This document shows positions 9,783-19,053 of a stretch of DNA of 64,000 bases, piece by piece. The DNA lies in assembly GCA_041397645.1 (NCBI GenBank), contig JAWKWE010000004.1:248001-312000 (forward strand). Direction: 5' to 3'. This stretch comes from Hyphomicrobiaceae bacterium. GTDB taxonomy: Bacteria; Pseudomonadota; Alphaproteobacteria; Rhizobiales; Hyphomicrobiaceae. The position numbers were made by a program, and so were the translations under genes. Positions within the stretch are counted from its first letter, which is position 1. Each line of letters starts with the position of its first letter. The notes under the pieces were generated by a model. The model had not been told where the DNA came from. It was given only the letters and a program-made list of their open reading frames with translations, and searched no databases.

Positions 9783-11204
9783 CTACTTGGAAACGTAAAG
9801 ATCCGTCAGTTTTACTGCGATATCGCGGAACGCCTGTTTCAATTGCTCTCCCGTGTCGGCGAGATAATTGTGAGACGCGTCGGTGGCGCAAGCGTTTAGA
9901 GTGCTGATCGCCGTGTAGTTTCCGCCCAAATCGAAGCCGACCGTGTAAATCTCAATCCCATCGTTCTTCATCTGGTTGCAGATCTCGACCGCTTGTTGAG
10001 CCGATGTCTTGCCGTTTGCCGATGAGCCCGATCCTTTGTCGCCCACAGTGATGCCATCGGAATCGCGCTCGAGGTTGTACTCGCCATCCGTCATGAGGAT
10101 AGCAATTTTCTTCAAGCTCTTGGTTCCGAAATCGCTCGGCAGCGAAATGGACGGGATAACATTGCCCCAGCTGGGCGACAGCATGTAGTAGGCCCATGCC
10201 GTACCTACGTGCCCAGCCGTACCGCCTCCGGTCTGAAGCCCATCGATACGCCCGAGAACAGTGCTCTTGTCCAGCGTGAGCGGTAGAACGGTATCTGCCG
10301 TCGAGATATCGCAATAGTTGTTCGAAGAGCTGTCGCTGTATGCCGGCAAGACGTAGGAGCCAGTCGCGGGAGTAGCATTCGTATAACGCTGGGCACCCGT
10401 ACGCTCGCCCACGCACTTACTTTTATAGTACGTGTAACTCTTTTTTTTCCAACCACTTTTGACGCTCTTCTTGATCGAAGCAGGTGCCGCAACGTCGGTG
10501 ATAAGCGACAACATTGTTTGTGGTGGGCGAACGTCTCCCGAGAAGGGAACAACAGCAACGCGCGCCTTGAATTCGCTGTTCGCATTACTCTTCATCAGGA
10601 TCTCGACCAGATCCTTGGCCGCCGCCTTCATGTCGTCGCGCTTGGAGCATGGAGAGCACATCGAACCGGATACGTCGAGCATGAGTGCGACTTCACGATT
10701 GTAGCGCTCGTAACGGTCCTGCGCCGTTGTTGCCTCGGGCGCCTCATCGCTGCTGAACAACGGCAGGTTCTCGATATTGATGAAGCCGAGAAATGGCGTC
10801 TTTATCGCCACTTTTCCGATGGTTGCAATGGTAGCCCCGTTATCTTTCACCATGAAATGAACGCTGTCTTCCATAACCCGGATACGGGTCTTGGTGTTGC
10901 TATCGTAGATACGTTTGGCAAGCGCCAAAGCTTCGCTCTCGGTCGAGCCGGTTTGAATTGCGCGACCCGCCGCCAGGATCGCAGCATCGATGGCGGAGAA
11001 GGTTTGATCGCGCGCGTTGAGCCAACGGCCCATGTCAACCGATCCGCCGATAAGCAAGCACATCGTCATAAGCATCAGGCCGAACAACATCGCCACGTTG
11101 CCGTGCTCGGCGCGCTTGAATTGAGACAGCTCCTCAAGCCCGTTCAGGCATGAAGCCAATTTCGGCTGAAGAGCGTCGGTCTGTTTCCGGACATGCTTGA
11201 ACAT
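9783..11204 (-). CDS. TadG-like pilus-locus protein with von Willebrand A domain (copy 1)
   Basis: About 473 residues. The start at 11204 (MFKHVRKQ) has GTGGAG nearby; an in-frame ATG at 11231 is the alternative. A TadE/TadG-type N-terminus (EHGNVAMLFGLMLMTMCLLIGG, then DMGRWLNARDQTFSAIDAAIL) provides one membrane helix and a pseudopilin-like segment. The VWA domain has an intact DxSxS metal motif (MLDVSGS) followed at once by CSPC, and the later ILMTDGEYN. The bulk should lie outside the inner membrane. It is paralogous to the gene at 11399-12811. No other tad genes are in this window, so its partners are elsewhere or it works independently. Confidence 0.85.
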   Translation of the reverse strand: MFKHVRKQTDALQPKLASCLNGLEELSQFKRAEHGNVAMLFGLMLMTMCLLIGGSVDMGRWLNARDQTFSAIDAAILAAGRAIQTGSTESEALALAKRIYDSNTKTRIRVMEDSVHFMVKDNGATIATIGKVAIKTPFLGFINIENLPLFSSDEAPEATTAQDRYERYNREVALMLDVSGSMCSPCSKRDDMKAAAKDLVEILMKSNANSEFKARVAVVPFSGDVRPPQTMLSLITDVAAPASIKKSVKSGWKKKSYTYYKSKCVGERTGAQRYTNATPATGSYVLPAYSDSSSNNYCDISTADTVLPLTLDKSTVLGRIDGLQTGGGTAGHVGTAWAYYMLSPSWGNVIPSISLPSDFGTKSLKKIAILMTDGEYNLERDSDGITVGDKGSGSSANGKTSAQQAVEICNQMKNDGIEIYTVGFDLGGNYTAISTLNACATDASHNYLADTGEQLKQAFRDIAVKLTDLYVSK

Positions 11205-11398
11205 AGCAGTTCGCTCCACTGGAATACGCATGCCTGCAGTTATGGAGCGAACAGTCTTTACAGAACTTAACAGATAAAAATTGAAGTAATTATAGGGTTT
11301 ATAATCGGCTGATCGAATTCGAACGATCTATCTAAACGCGTCTGCAATTTTTTCCAGACGCGCCGCGACGGCGCGCGGATGCGAGCTTTTGTGATGCG

Positions 11399-12811
11399 CT
11401 ATTTTGCAAGGTGGAGTTCTGTGGTGCGGATCGCGATATCTCGGAACGCTGCACGCAACTGTTCGCCTGTTGCGACGGTATAGGCCTTGGATGCATCCGA
11501 TGCGCACTTATTCATTGTATCTATCGCCGTTTGGTTCGGGAGGTCGAAGCCGACCGTAAAGACGTCGATACCGCTTTTTTTCATTTGATCGCAGATGGCA
11601 ACCGCCTGCACGGCCGAGGTGACGCCATTCGCCGACGACCCAGCGACTTTATCCGAGGTGTCGATGCCGTTCGCATCATATTCTTGGTTGTACTCGCCGT
11701 CGGTCATGAGCACGGCAATTTTTTTCAGCTTCGGAGTGCCGTAGGTACTGGCCTGGTTTGCAATCGGCAGCACTGCGTTCCACTTTGGCGACAACATATA
11801 ATAGGCCCATGCCGTACCCACGTGTCCTGCCGTACCACCACCAGTCAACAGCGATCCGATCTTAGCTTTGATAGCCGTTTTATCCAGACTAAGAGGCATG
11901 AGCGTGCCGCTGGCGTCGATCGCGCACTGCCCATCCTGCGTGTAAGTCGACATCACGTAGTCATCGGCACCCGGGGCAGCATCGGTGTACATATCGCTGC
12001 CTGCGCGTTCTCCGACGCATTCCGTTTTCATGTAGTTGACCGTTTGAGTCTTGTTCTTTCTTCCGCCCGTTTGGTACGTGAATGACCGCTGAGCAGGCCA
12101 TGCCGGGTCTGTGGCCGCGGCGAGAATGGCGGAGGTAGGACGAACGTCTCCAGAGAAAGGTACGACGGCAATCTTCGACCAGTACGCCGTCTTGCCGTTG
12201 TTGAGCATCATGATATCGACGAGGTCGTTCGCCGCGGCCCGCATGTCATCGCGCTTCGTGCAGGGCGAGCACATAGAGCCCGACACGTCGAGCATCAGAG
12301 CAACCTCACGATTGTAGTTGGCGGCGGAATTCTGCGCGGTCTTGGCTTCAGGTGCTTCCGATGCCACGAACAGCGGCAACGTCCCTACCGCGGCCAGCCC
12401 CATAAACGGCGTCTGTATGAATGCAGATCCCGTGGCGGCGACCGTCGTGCCGTTGTCGCGGACTTCGAAATTGATGCTGTCGGCTTCAACCGGAACACGA
12501 CCGGCGGTGTTGCTGAGATAGATCTGGCGGGCGATATCCTTGGCAGCTTGTTGGCTGGCTCCGGTTTGCAATGCGCGACCAGCTGCAAGCACCGCAGCGT
12601 CGATGGCATCCATGGTCGCGGTGCGGGCATTGAGCCACCGGCTTGTGTCGACCGCCGCGCCGATGAACATGAACAGACCAAAAGCCATCAGGCCAAACAT
12701 GATGGCGACATCGCCGGACTCGTTCTTAAGGAACGCTGTATCGGAGGACCTCATCTTGCGCGCGCACCAAGAGTTGAGACGGCCAGCCAAGTGAGATGCC
12801 CGCGCGCGCAT
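11399..12811 (-). CDS. TadG-like pilus-locus protein with von Willebrand A domain (copy 2)
   Basis: About 470 residues; the ATG at 12811 has TAGGAG eight bases upstream. Architecture matches copy 1: basic N-terminus, TadE/G-like helix (GDVAIMFGLMAFGLFMFIGAAV), DTSRWLNARTATMDAIDAAVL, then a VWA domain with MLDVSGSMCSPCTKRDDM and AVLMTDGEYNQ. Both copies also share ECVGER near mid-protein, TAGHVGTAWAYYMLSP, and a terminal region EQLRAAFRDIA. The CSPC directly after the metal motif, conserved in both, may form a disulphide. The gene is tandem and co-oriented with copy 1, with about 190 bases between them. It is probably a cell-envelope or pilus-assembly protein; specific role unknown. Confidence 0.85.
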   Translation of the reverse strand: MRARASHLAGRLNSWCARKMRSSDTAFLKNESGDVAIMFGLMAFGLFMFIGAAVDTSRWLNARTATMDAIDAAVLAAGRALQTGASQQAAKDIARQIYLSNTAGRVPVEADSINFEVRDNGTTVAATGSAFIQTPFMGLAAVGTLPLFVASEAPEAKTAQNSAANYNREVALMLDVSGSMCSPCTKRDDMRAAANDLVDIMMLNNGKTAYWSKIAVVPFSGDVRPTSAILAAATDPAWPAQRSFTYQTGGRKNKTQTVNYMKTECVGERAGSDMYTDAAPGADDYVMSTYTQDGQCAIDASGTLMPLSLDKTAIKAKIGSLLTGGGTAGHVGTAWAYYMLSPKWNAVLPIANQASTYGTPKLKKIAVLMTDGEYNQEYDANGIDTSDKVAGSSANGVTSAVQAVAICDQMKKSGIDVFTVGFDLPNQTAIDTMNKCASDASKAYTVATGEQLRAAFRDIAIRTTELHLAK

Positions 12812-13213
12812 TACCAAACTCCTAGAACAACCGTTAGGCTCTGGGGAACAACGTTAATACACTCAATATATTTGAAAGGACTTTCATAAATCTGAAGCGC
12901 AAATCTAAAATTCTTCGAATTCCATAGATAAAACTATGTAAAACTGCAATTTATCTAAAATTTTATGCAATTCTACTTCGCGTAAGCTTCAATAAATCTA
13001 TCATCCCGGCTGCCGGCGCTGTCCAGATGAACATATAAAGATCTGCTTATATCCTGTTGCGGGGCTGGGCCTGCTCGGCTATAGGTCCCGCAGCGTCGCC
13101 ACTGGGCTGGTGTCGCAGCCGACCAACGCTGCCCTCACGGCGCCCGCAGGTGCGCCACACGCCGCATTTTGCAGAGTGCGCGAGCCGCAGCAGTCAATGT
13201 TCAAGGAGCCGAA
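12812..13213. other. AT-rich divergent region between VWA gene and ahcY
   Basis: From about 12850 to 13010 the sequence is strikingly richer in A and T than the rest of the window, with many short A and T runs, as expected for promoters of the divergent VWA and ahcY genes. I see no open frame or RNA gene. An inverted repeat near 13032-13053 is listed separately. Confidence 0.5.
13032..13053. promoter_or_regulatory. Imperfect inverted repeat upstream of ahcY (candidate operator)
   Basis: ATATAA at 13033-13038 is mirrored by TTATAT at 13047-13052, separated by eight bases. It sits about 160 bases before the ahcY start. The shape suits a dimeric repressor; regulators of ArsR type are known for methyl-cycle genes in proteobacteria. 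The assignment is inference. Confidence 0.35.
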
Positions 13214-14620
13214 ATGAGCCGGAAGGACGATTACATCGTTAAGGATCTTGGCCTCGCCGAGTGGGGGCGCAAGGAAATCTCCATCGCGGAGACGGAGATG
13301 CCGGGCCTGATGGCAACGCGCGAAGAGTACGGCCCCAAGCAGCCGCTCAAGGGCGCACGCATTGCGGGCTCCCTGCACATGACGATTCAGACCGCAGTGC
13401 TTATCGAAACGCTGACGGCGCTCGGTGCCGACGTCCGCTGGGTCTCTTGCAACATCTATTCGACCCAGGACCACGCCGCCGCCGCCATCGCGGCCGCTGG
13501 CATTCCCGTGTTCGCCTGGAAGGGCGAGAGCCTCAAGGATTACTGGGACTATACGCGCAAGCTGTTCGAGTGGGGCGATGGCGGAATGCCAAACATGATC
13601 CTCGACGACGGCGGTGACGCGACGATGTTCGTGCACGCAGGCGTCCGCGCAGAGGAAGGCGACACGGCATTTCTCGACAAGCCCGGTTCGGAAGAAGAAG
13701 AGATCTTCTTTGCGCTTATCAAGAAGACGCTGGAGGAAAAGCCGAAGGGCTGGTTTGGCGAACTCGCCAAGAACATCAAGGGCGTTTCGGAAGAGACGAC
13801 CACCGGCGTCCACCGCCTCTACGAAATGCAGAAGAACGGCAAACTGTTGTTCCCTGCCATCAACGTCAACGACTCGGTCACCAAATCGAAGTTCGACAAC
13901 CTCTACGGCTGTCGCGAAAGCCTGGTCGATGGCATTCGCCGCGGCACGGACGTGATGATGGCTGGCAAGGTCGCCATGGTTGCGGGCTTCGGCGATGTCG
14001 GCAAAGGCTCGGCGGCGTCTCTGCGCAACGCCGGTTGCCGCGTGATGGTCTCAGAAATCGATCCTATCTGCGCGCTTCAGGCATCGATGGAAGGCTACGA
14101 GGTCACCACGATGGAGGACGCAGCTCAGCGCGCCGACATCTTCGTGACCGCAACAGGCAACAAGGACGTCATTACGACCGACCACATGCGCGCCATGAAG
14201 GACCGCGCCATCGTCTGCAACATTGGTCACTTCGACAACGAGATCCAGGTCGCCGGCCTCAAGAACTTCAAGTGGAACAACATCAAGCCACAGGTCGACG
14301 AGATCGAGTTTCCCGATGGCAAGCGCATCATTCTGCTGTCGGAAGGGCGTCTGGTGAACCTTGGCAATGCCATGGGGCACCCCTCGTTCGTCATGTCGGC
14401 GTCCTTCACCAACCAGACGCTGGCCCAGATCGAGCTCTACGCGAACCCTGAGTGGTACGAAAAGAAGGTCTATACGTTGCCTAAGCATCTCGATGAGAAG
14501 GTCGCGATGTTGCACCTGCAGAAGATCGGCGTGAAGCTCACCAAGCTACGACCCGAGCAGGCCACCTACATCGGCGTTCCTGCGGAAGGCCCCTACAAGT
14601 CCGATCACTATCGATACTAA
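13214..14620 (+). CDS. ahcY: Adenosylhomocysteinase
   Basis: The ATG at 13214 with AAGGAG upstream gives 468 residues, typical for the proteobacterial enzyme. It reversibly hydrolyses S-adenosylhomocysteine to homocysteine and adenosine, removing the product inhibitor of methyltransferases. Visible motifs: [15 protein letters not shown], the NAD-binding loop [18 protein letters not shown]-like [20 protein letters not shown], and the C-terminal KSDHYRY that reaches across the tetramer to NAD. A terminator follows. Next to it is divL, an order widespread in Rhizobiales. Identification is certain. Confidence 0.97.
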   Translation: MSRKDDYIVKDLGLAEWGRKEISIAETEMPGLMATREEYGPKQPLKGARIAGSLHMTIQTAVLIETLTALGADVRWVSCNIYSTQDHAAAAIAAAGIPVFAWKGESLKDYWDYTRKLFEWGDGGMPNMILDDGGDATMFVHAGVRAEEGDTAFLDKPGSEEEEIFFALIKKTLEEKPKGWFGELAKNIKGVSEETTTGVHRLYEMQKNGKLLFPAINVNDSVTKSKFDNLYGCRESLVDGIRRGTDVMMAGKVAMVAGFGDVGKGSAASLRNAGCRVMVSEIDPICALQASMEGYEVTTMEDAAQRADIFVTATGNKDVITTDHMRAMKDRAIVCNIGHFDNEIQVAGLKNFKWNNIKPQVDEIEFPDGKRIILLSEGRLVNLGNAMGHPSFVMSASFTNQTLAQIELYANPEWYEKKVYTLPKHLDEKVAMLHLQKIGVKLTKLRPEQATYIGVPAEGPYKSDHYRY

Positions 14621-14656
14621 GGCACGTCGTCGGCCGGCTATCGAGAAAGCAACCAG

Positions 14657-14691
14657 AACGGGCGCCGGATACCTCCGAGCGCCCGTTTTTC
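14657..14691 (+). terminator. Rho-independent terminator of ahcY
   Basis: The stem AACGGGCGC/GCGCCCGTT encloses a 13-base loop and is followed by TTT. It lies about 37 bases after the ahcY stop. Confidence 0.8.
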
Positions 14692-14959
14692 TATTCCGAA
14701 TGGAGCTGCGGAGGGCGCTGGCTTGGCGTTGTCGGTCGCGCCTAGGTGCGAACCTGCAACCCAATTGCACGTTGCCACCGAAAAGCGCCGGAACAGCCCG
14801 AATACTCGGCCATCCTGGGTTGGCAGGAGAGCTGTCGGGCCCGCATAATCACACTTGATTCGCAAGGCGCGTCCGAGTCTTGTCCACTTGTATCTCCACC
14901 GGCGTCGATTGTCGGCGCGTTTTCATGCCGGGCTCGTTCTTCTCACATTCCCAGGCATC

Positions 14960-17470
14960 ATGCGCGCGATCGCGAATAAGACACAGACGGCGACGACACG
15001 ACGGCAACTTGCGATGCTCGCGATTGCCGCGACGGCCTGTGTCACCATGCTGCTTGGCGCCGTCATCACAGGCGACAAGAGCCAGCCGGGCGCCCTGGAC
15101 ATGCGCCACATCACACTCATCGCGCTTGTCGCGGGCGCCGGTTTCATAGCCGGTCTTATCGTGTGGCATATGACGAGCTCGGCCCGGCGGGAGGCGCGCG
15201 ACGCCAAGGCAGAAGTCCAGCAACTCCGGCGCAACCTTGCATCCGCCGATGCGATTATCCGAGCAGAACCCCAGGTTCTGATTTTCTGGGAGCAGGGTCA
15301 GGCCGTCCGCATCGTGGCTCACACGCTCAGCGGCATTCCCGGTCTGCCCGAACATCAAGGCGAGATCCTGCGTTTCGGACAGTGGCTGGAGCCTGCCGCG
15401 TCACAGACCCTCAAAAATGCGCTTGATCAATTGTTCGCTCAGGGCCGGGCCTTCAATGTCATTCTGCGCACCGTCGCGGGCGGACAGGTCGAGGCTGAGG
15501 GACGAGCGGCAGGAGGGCGCGCCGTCCTGCGTTTCAAGGACATTTCCGGCTACAAGCTGGAGTTGTCTCACATCCTGGAATCCCATCAGTTGTTGGCGCG
15601 CGATATTCGATCCAGCCGCGCATTGCTCAACACGCTCCCGATGCCGGTTTGGCTGCGCGGTGCCGATGGCGGCATCATCTGGGTCAATGCCGCTTACGTC
15701 GCTGCTGTCGAGGCGCATAGCGAGAACGAGGTTCTGGAGCGCCAGATCGAACTGCTGGACAGCCGCGACCGCCGCTCAGTGGCTAAGACCCTTTCGCGCG
15801 GCAATCCCTTCCGCGACCGCATCCATTTGATCGCAGGCGGTGAACGCAAGCCGCACGACGTCGTTGTTCTTCCGGTCGACGACATCTCAGCGGGCGCCGC
15901 CATAGACGCTACCGCCATCGAGACTGTTCAAGGCGAACTGGAACGCCAGATCGCCGCCTACGACCGCACGCTCGACCAGGTTTCGACTGGCGTCGTCATC
16001 TTCAACCGCGATCAGCAACTGGTGTTCTTCAACGAAGCCTATTGCAAGATCTGGCAGATCGATCCTGGCTGGCTGAAAGAACGCCCGACGGATGGGGTCA
16101 TTCTTGATCGCCTACGCGAACAGGGAAAACTGCCGTCGGTCGTCAATTATCGCGCGTGGAAGAAAGAAATTCTCGATTGCTATCAGAGCGACAAGGCTTT
16201 CGAGACGCGCTGGCATCTCACAGATGGACGTGTGCTCCACGTCATCGCTGAACGCCGCCAGGACGGCGGCGTGACCTATCTGTTCTCCGACGAGACCAAG
16301 ACACTCGCTCTGGAAAGCCGATATAAGACGCTGATCGACGTGCAGAGTGAAACGCTCGATAGCCTGAAAGAAGGCGTCGTGGTGTTTGGCACCGATGGGC
16401 GTCTTAAGATCTACAATCCCGCCTTCGCCAGCATCTGGGGCATTCCCGCGCGCACGCTGGAGGAGTTCCCGCACGTCGACGAGGTCGTTCGTCTCGCATC
16501 ACGCCTGCACAATGATCTCGAAATCTGGCAGCGCATTGGGCGGGCCGTGACCGCCTTTCTCGATGACCGCACGCCCTTCGAAGGACAAATGAAGCGTGCC
16601 GATAATAGCTTCATCGACTATGCCCTGAGCCCGCTCCCCGATGGCGCAACGCTTCTGACCTTCGCCGACGTCACCGACGCTCGCCGCGCCGAGCGGGCAC
16701 TGGTTGAACGCAACGAAGCTCTGGAAGCCGGCGACCGGTTGAAGACGCAGTTCATCGGGCATATCTCTTACGAGCTGAGAACGCCGCTCACCACCATCAT
16801 CGGCTTCTCGGAAATGCTGGCCTCACCCTTCATCGGCGACTTGAACCCCAAGCAGCGTGAGTACGTCGGAGACATCATGTCGTCGTCGAAGACGCTGCTC
16901 GCCATCATCGACGACATCCTCGATCTTGCGACCATCGACGCAGGCAGCCTCGATTTGAAACTGCATCCGATCGGCGTTCGCGGGATCATCGACAGCGCCA
17001 TTCTGGGCATCCGCGAACGCGCCGTGCGCTCAAAGCTCACCATCGACATTGCGGTTGCCGACGACGTGACCGAGTTCATGGGCGACGAAGCGCGCATGAG
17101 GCAGGTGCTCTACAATCTGCTGTCGAACGCGGTCGGGTTCTCAAAGTCCGGCGATACGATCCGCATCACGTGCTGGCGCGACCACGGCTCGATTGCATTC
17201 AGTGTCGAAGACCACGGGGTCGGCATCCCCAAGGCCGAGCTGAACCGCGTCTTCCAGCGTTTCGTCAGCGGCAGCCGGGGCGGCAAGCACCGGGGGGCCG
17301 GACTTGGACTTTCCATCGTCAAAAGCCTAGTGGAGTTGCACGGCGGCACCGTGGAAATCGAATCTGAGGAATATAGCGGCACCCGGGTTACAATCCGCAT
17401 TCCTGAACGGCCCCTTCCCGTCGAAAACAGTGACTACCCGGCACTGGCGAGCCCTGCGCAGACGGCGTAA
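14960..17470 (+). CDS. divL: DivL-type PAS histidine (pseudo)kinase with Tyr at the phospho-site
   Basis: About 836 residues from ATG 14960; the frame is open to TTG 14855, so the start is uncertain. Two membrane helices (about 15-35 and 52-75) precede a linker and several PAS-like domains (roughly 85-590). The dimerisation domain reads FIGHISYELRTPLTTIIGFSE: the residue that should be the phospho-accepting His is Tyr604. This substitution defines DivL, the cell-cycle protein of Caulobacter that modulates CckA and binds DivK. The ATPase domain looks intact (NLLSNAVGFS, EDHGVGIP, GAGLGLSIV). The location after ahcY and before tsaE matches divL neighbourhoods in related bacteria. An active kinase is unlikely at this site. 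Confidence 0.85.
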   Translation: MRAIANKTQTATTRRQLAMLAIAATACVTMLLGAVITGDKSQPGALDMRHITLIALVAGAGFIAGLIVWHMTSSARREARDAKAEVQQLRRNLASADAIIRAEPQVLIFWEQGQAVRIVAHTLSGIPGLPEHQGEILRFGQWLEPAASQTLKNALDQLFAQGRAFNVILRTVAGGQVEAEGRAAGGRAVLRFKDISGYKLELSHILESHQLLARDIRSSRALLNTLPMPVWLRGADGGIIWVNAAYVAAVEAHSENEVLERQIELLDSRDRRSVAKTLSRGNPFRDRIHLIAGGERKPHDVVVLPVDDISAGAAIDATAIETVQGELERQIAAYDRTLDQVSTGVVIFNRDQQLVFFNEAYCKIWQIDPGWLKERPTDGVILDRLREQGKLPSVVNYRAWKKEILDCYQSDKAFETRWHLTDGRVLHVIAERRQDGGVTYLFSDETKTLALESRYKTLIDVQSETLDSLKEGVVVFGTDGRLKIYNPAFASIWGIPARTLEEFPHVDEVVRLASRLHNDLEIWQRIGRAVTAFLDDRTPFEGQMKRADNSFIDYALSPLPDGATLLTFADVTDARRAERALVERNEALEAGDRLKTQFIGHISYELRTPLTTIIGFSEMLASPFIGDLNPKQREYVGDIMSSSKTLLAIIDDILDLATIDAGSLDLKLHPIGVRGIIDSAILGIRERAVRSKLTIDIAVADDVTEFMGDEARMRQVLYNLLSNAVGFSKSGDTIRITCWRDHGSIAFSVEDHGVGIPKAELNRVFQRFVSGSRGGKHRGAGLGLSIVKSLVELHGGTVEIESEEYSGTRVTIRIPERPLPVENSDYPALASPAQTA

Positions 17471-17482
17471 TCTCGCCGCCGC

Positions 17483-19030
17483 ATGATGACAGTGAAAGAC
17501 TTCCCCAACCTCACCGAGGATTCCCTTTGCCGCTTGGCTCAGGATGTCGCCTTCGCACTCAAGCCGGGCGACGTGCTGGCGCTTGAAGGCGATCTCGGCG
17601 CTGGTAAGACAACGTTCTCGCGCGCGCTTATCCAGGCGCTTGCACAAACCGACGGCATGGAAATCCCAAGTCCGACGTTTACGCTTGTGCAAAGCTACGA
17701 GACGCCGCGCTTCGACATTGCGCACTTCGATCTCTATCGGCTCAGCGCCGCGGAGGAGATCAATGAGCTTGGGCTTGATCATGCCCTTGCGCGCGGCATC
17801 GCCATCATCGAGTGGCCTGAGCGTGCTGCTCATCTTCTGCCGTCAGAACGCTTTACGCTGAGCTTGTCGGAAACCGACGATCCCGAAACACGCAACGCCA
17901 CGATATCCGCAACGCCGCAGTGCGCCACGCGCCTGCAACGCTTGTTCGAGATTCGCGAGTTTCTACACCAGTCCGGTTGGGGCGGAACCGACAGCCACCT
18001 CAGCTATCTTCAGGGCGATGCCTCGACGCGCCGCTATGCGCGGCTCGCAAAGACCGACGGCAGCAAGGCGATCTTGATGGATTCGCCCAAACAACCAGAC
18101 GGACCACCTGTTCGCGACGGTCTGCCCTACAGCCGCATCGCGCTGTTGGCGGAGGATGTCCGCCCATTCCTTGCCATCGCGCAGACACTTCGCGCCGACG
18201 GCTTTTCGGCCCCTGCCATTCTCGCGCACGATCTCGACATGGGTTTCCTGCTCATTGAAGATCTCGGCGATGCCGTATTCGGCCGCGAGGTTGCGGCAGG
18301 CGCCGATCAACATGCACTATGGAAGCGGGGAACGGACACTCTAGTCGCGCTGCGGGCCTATCCTCCGCCTGAGCAGATGAAGCTGCCGGATGAAAGCTTT
18401 TACGCAGTCCCTGCCATGACCAACGCGACATTGCGTATCGAGACCGAACTGCTGCTCGATTGGTATTGGCCGTCCGTTCACGGAGAACCGACGCCGGAGT
18501 CAGCGCGCGCAGCCTTCAACGCGCTTTGGGATGTCGTATTCACAAGACTAGGCGCCATGCCGAAGGGTTGGCTGCTACGCGACTACCACTCACCAAACCT
18601 TCTCGCGCTCGACGACCGTGCGCCGCCGCGTGATGTCGGCATCATCGACTTTCAGGATGCACTGCTCGGCCCGCACGCCTATGACCTCGTCTCCTTGCTG
18701 CAGGATGCCAGGCTGGATGTTTCACCCGCATTGGAGGGGGATCTGCTCGCTCATTATGTCGCGCGCGTGAAAGAACAAGAGGGTGCCCGTTTTGACGAAG
18801 CCGGATTCCGTTATGCCTATGCCGCGCTTGGCGCGCAGCGGAATACCAAAATCCTGGGAATCTTCGCCCGCTTGGCAAAACGGGACGGAAAACGCCAATA
18901 TCTGGCGCATATCCCCAGGATCTGGGGATATTTGGCCCGCGATTTAGCCCATGTCGAATTAGCGTCGCTGGCAGCGTGGTATGAGTCGCACTTCCCAGCG
19001 GAAGGCCGCGCCCACCCGCTGAACATCTAG
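17483..19030 (+). CDS. TsaE - AmgK-like sugar kinase fusion protein
   Basis: One 515-residue frame carries two enzymes. Residues 1 to about 150 are TsaE, the ATPase that supports threonylcarbamoyl-adenosine formation on tRNA: P-loop EGDLGAGKTTFSR at 35-47, SPTFTLVQSYE, HFDLYRL and IEWPE. Residues from about 160 on are an aminoglycoside-phosphotransferase-fold kinase: LQGDASTRRYARL, the catalytic RDYHSPNLL and the metal motif IIDFQDALLGPHAYDL. Next to a MurU-like gene, this kinase is best read as AmgK, the anomeric MurNAc/GlcNAc kinase of cell-wall recycling. Fused forms occur in alphaproteobacteria. The downstream gene starts 23 bases later, so they are co-expressed. Confidence 0.9.
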   Translation: MMTVKDFPNLTEDSLCRLAQDVAFALKPGDVLALEGDLGAGKTTFSRALIQALAQTDGMEIPSPTFTLVQSYETPRFDIAHFDLYRLSAAEEINELGLDHALARGIAIIEWPERAAHLLPSERFTLSLSETDDPETRNATISATPQCATRLQRLFEIREFLHQSGWGGTDSHLSYLQGDASTRRYARLAKTDGSKAILMDSPKQPDGPPVRDGLPYSRIALLAEDVRPFLAIAQTLRADGFSAPAILAHDLDMGFLLIEDLGDAVFGREVAAGADQHALWKRGTDTLVALRAYPPPEQMKLPDESFYAVPAMTNATLRIETELLLDWYWPSVHGEPTPESARAAFNALWDVVFTRLGAMPKGWLLRDYHSPNLLALDDRAPPRDVGIIDFQDALLGPHAYDLVSLLQDARLDVSPALEGDLLAHYVARVKEQEGARFDEAGFRYAYAALGAQRNTKILGIFARLAKRDGKRQYLAHIPRIWGYLARDLAHVELASLAAWYESHFPAEGRAHPLNI

Positions 19031-19053
19031 ACTTGCCCGCGGGAGCAAACCAC

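Noticed and set aside
13060..13213. SAH or SAM-II riboswitch upstream of ahcY
   Set aside because: The leader is GC-rich and has some hairpin potential, but I cannot align the conserved cores of either riboswitch. A covariance-model search would decide.
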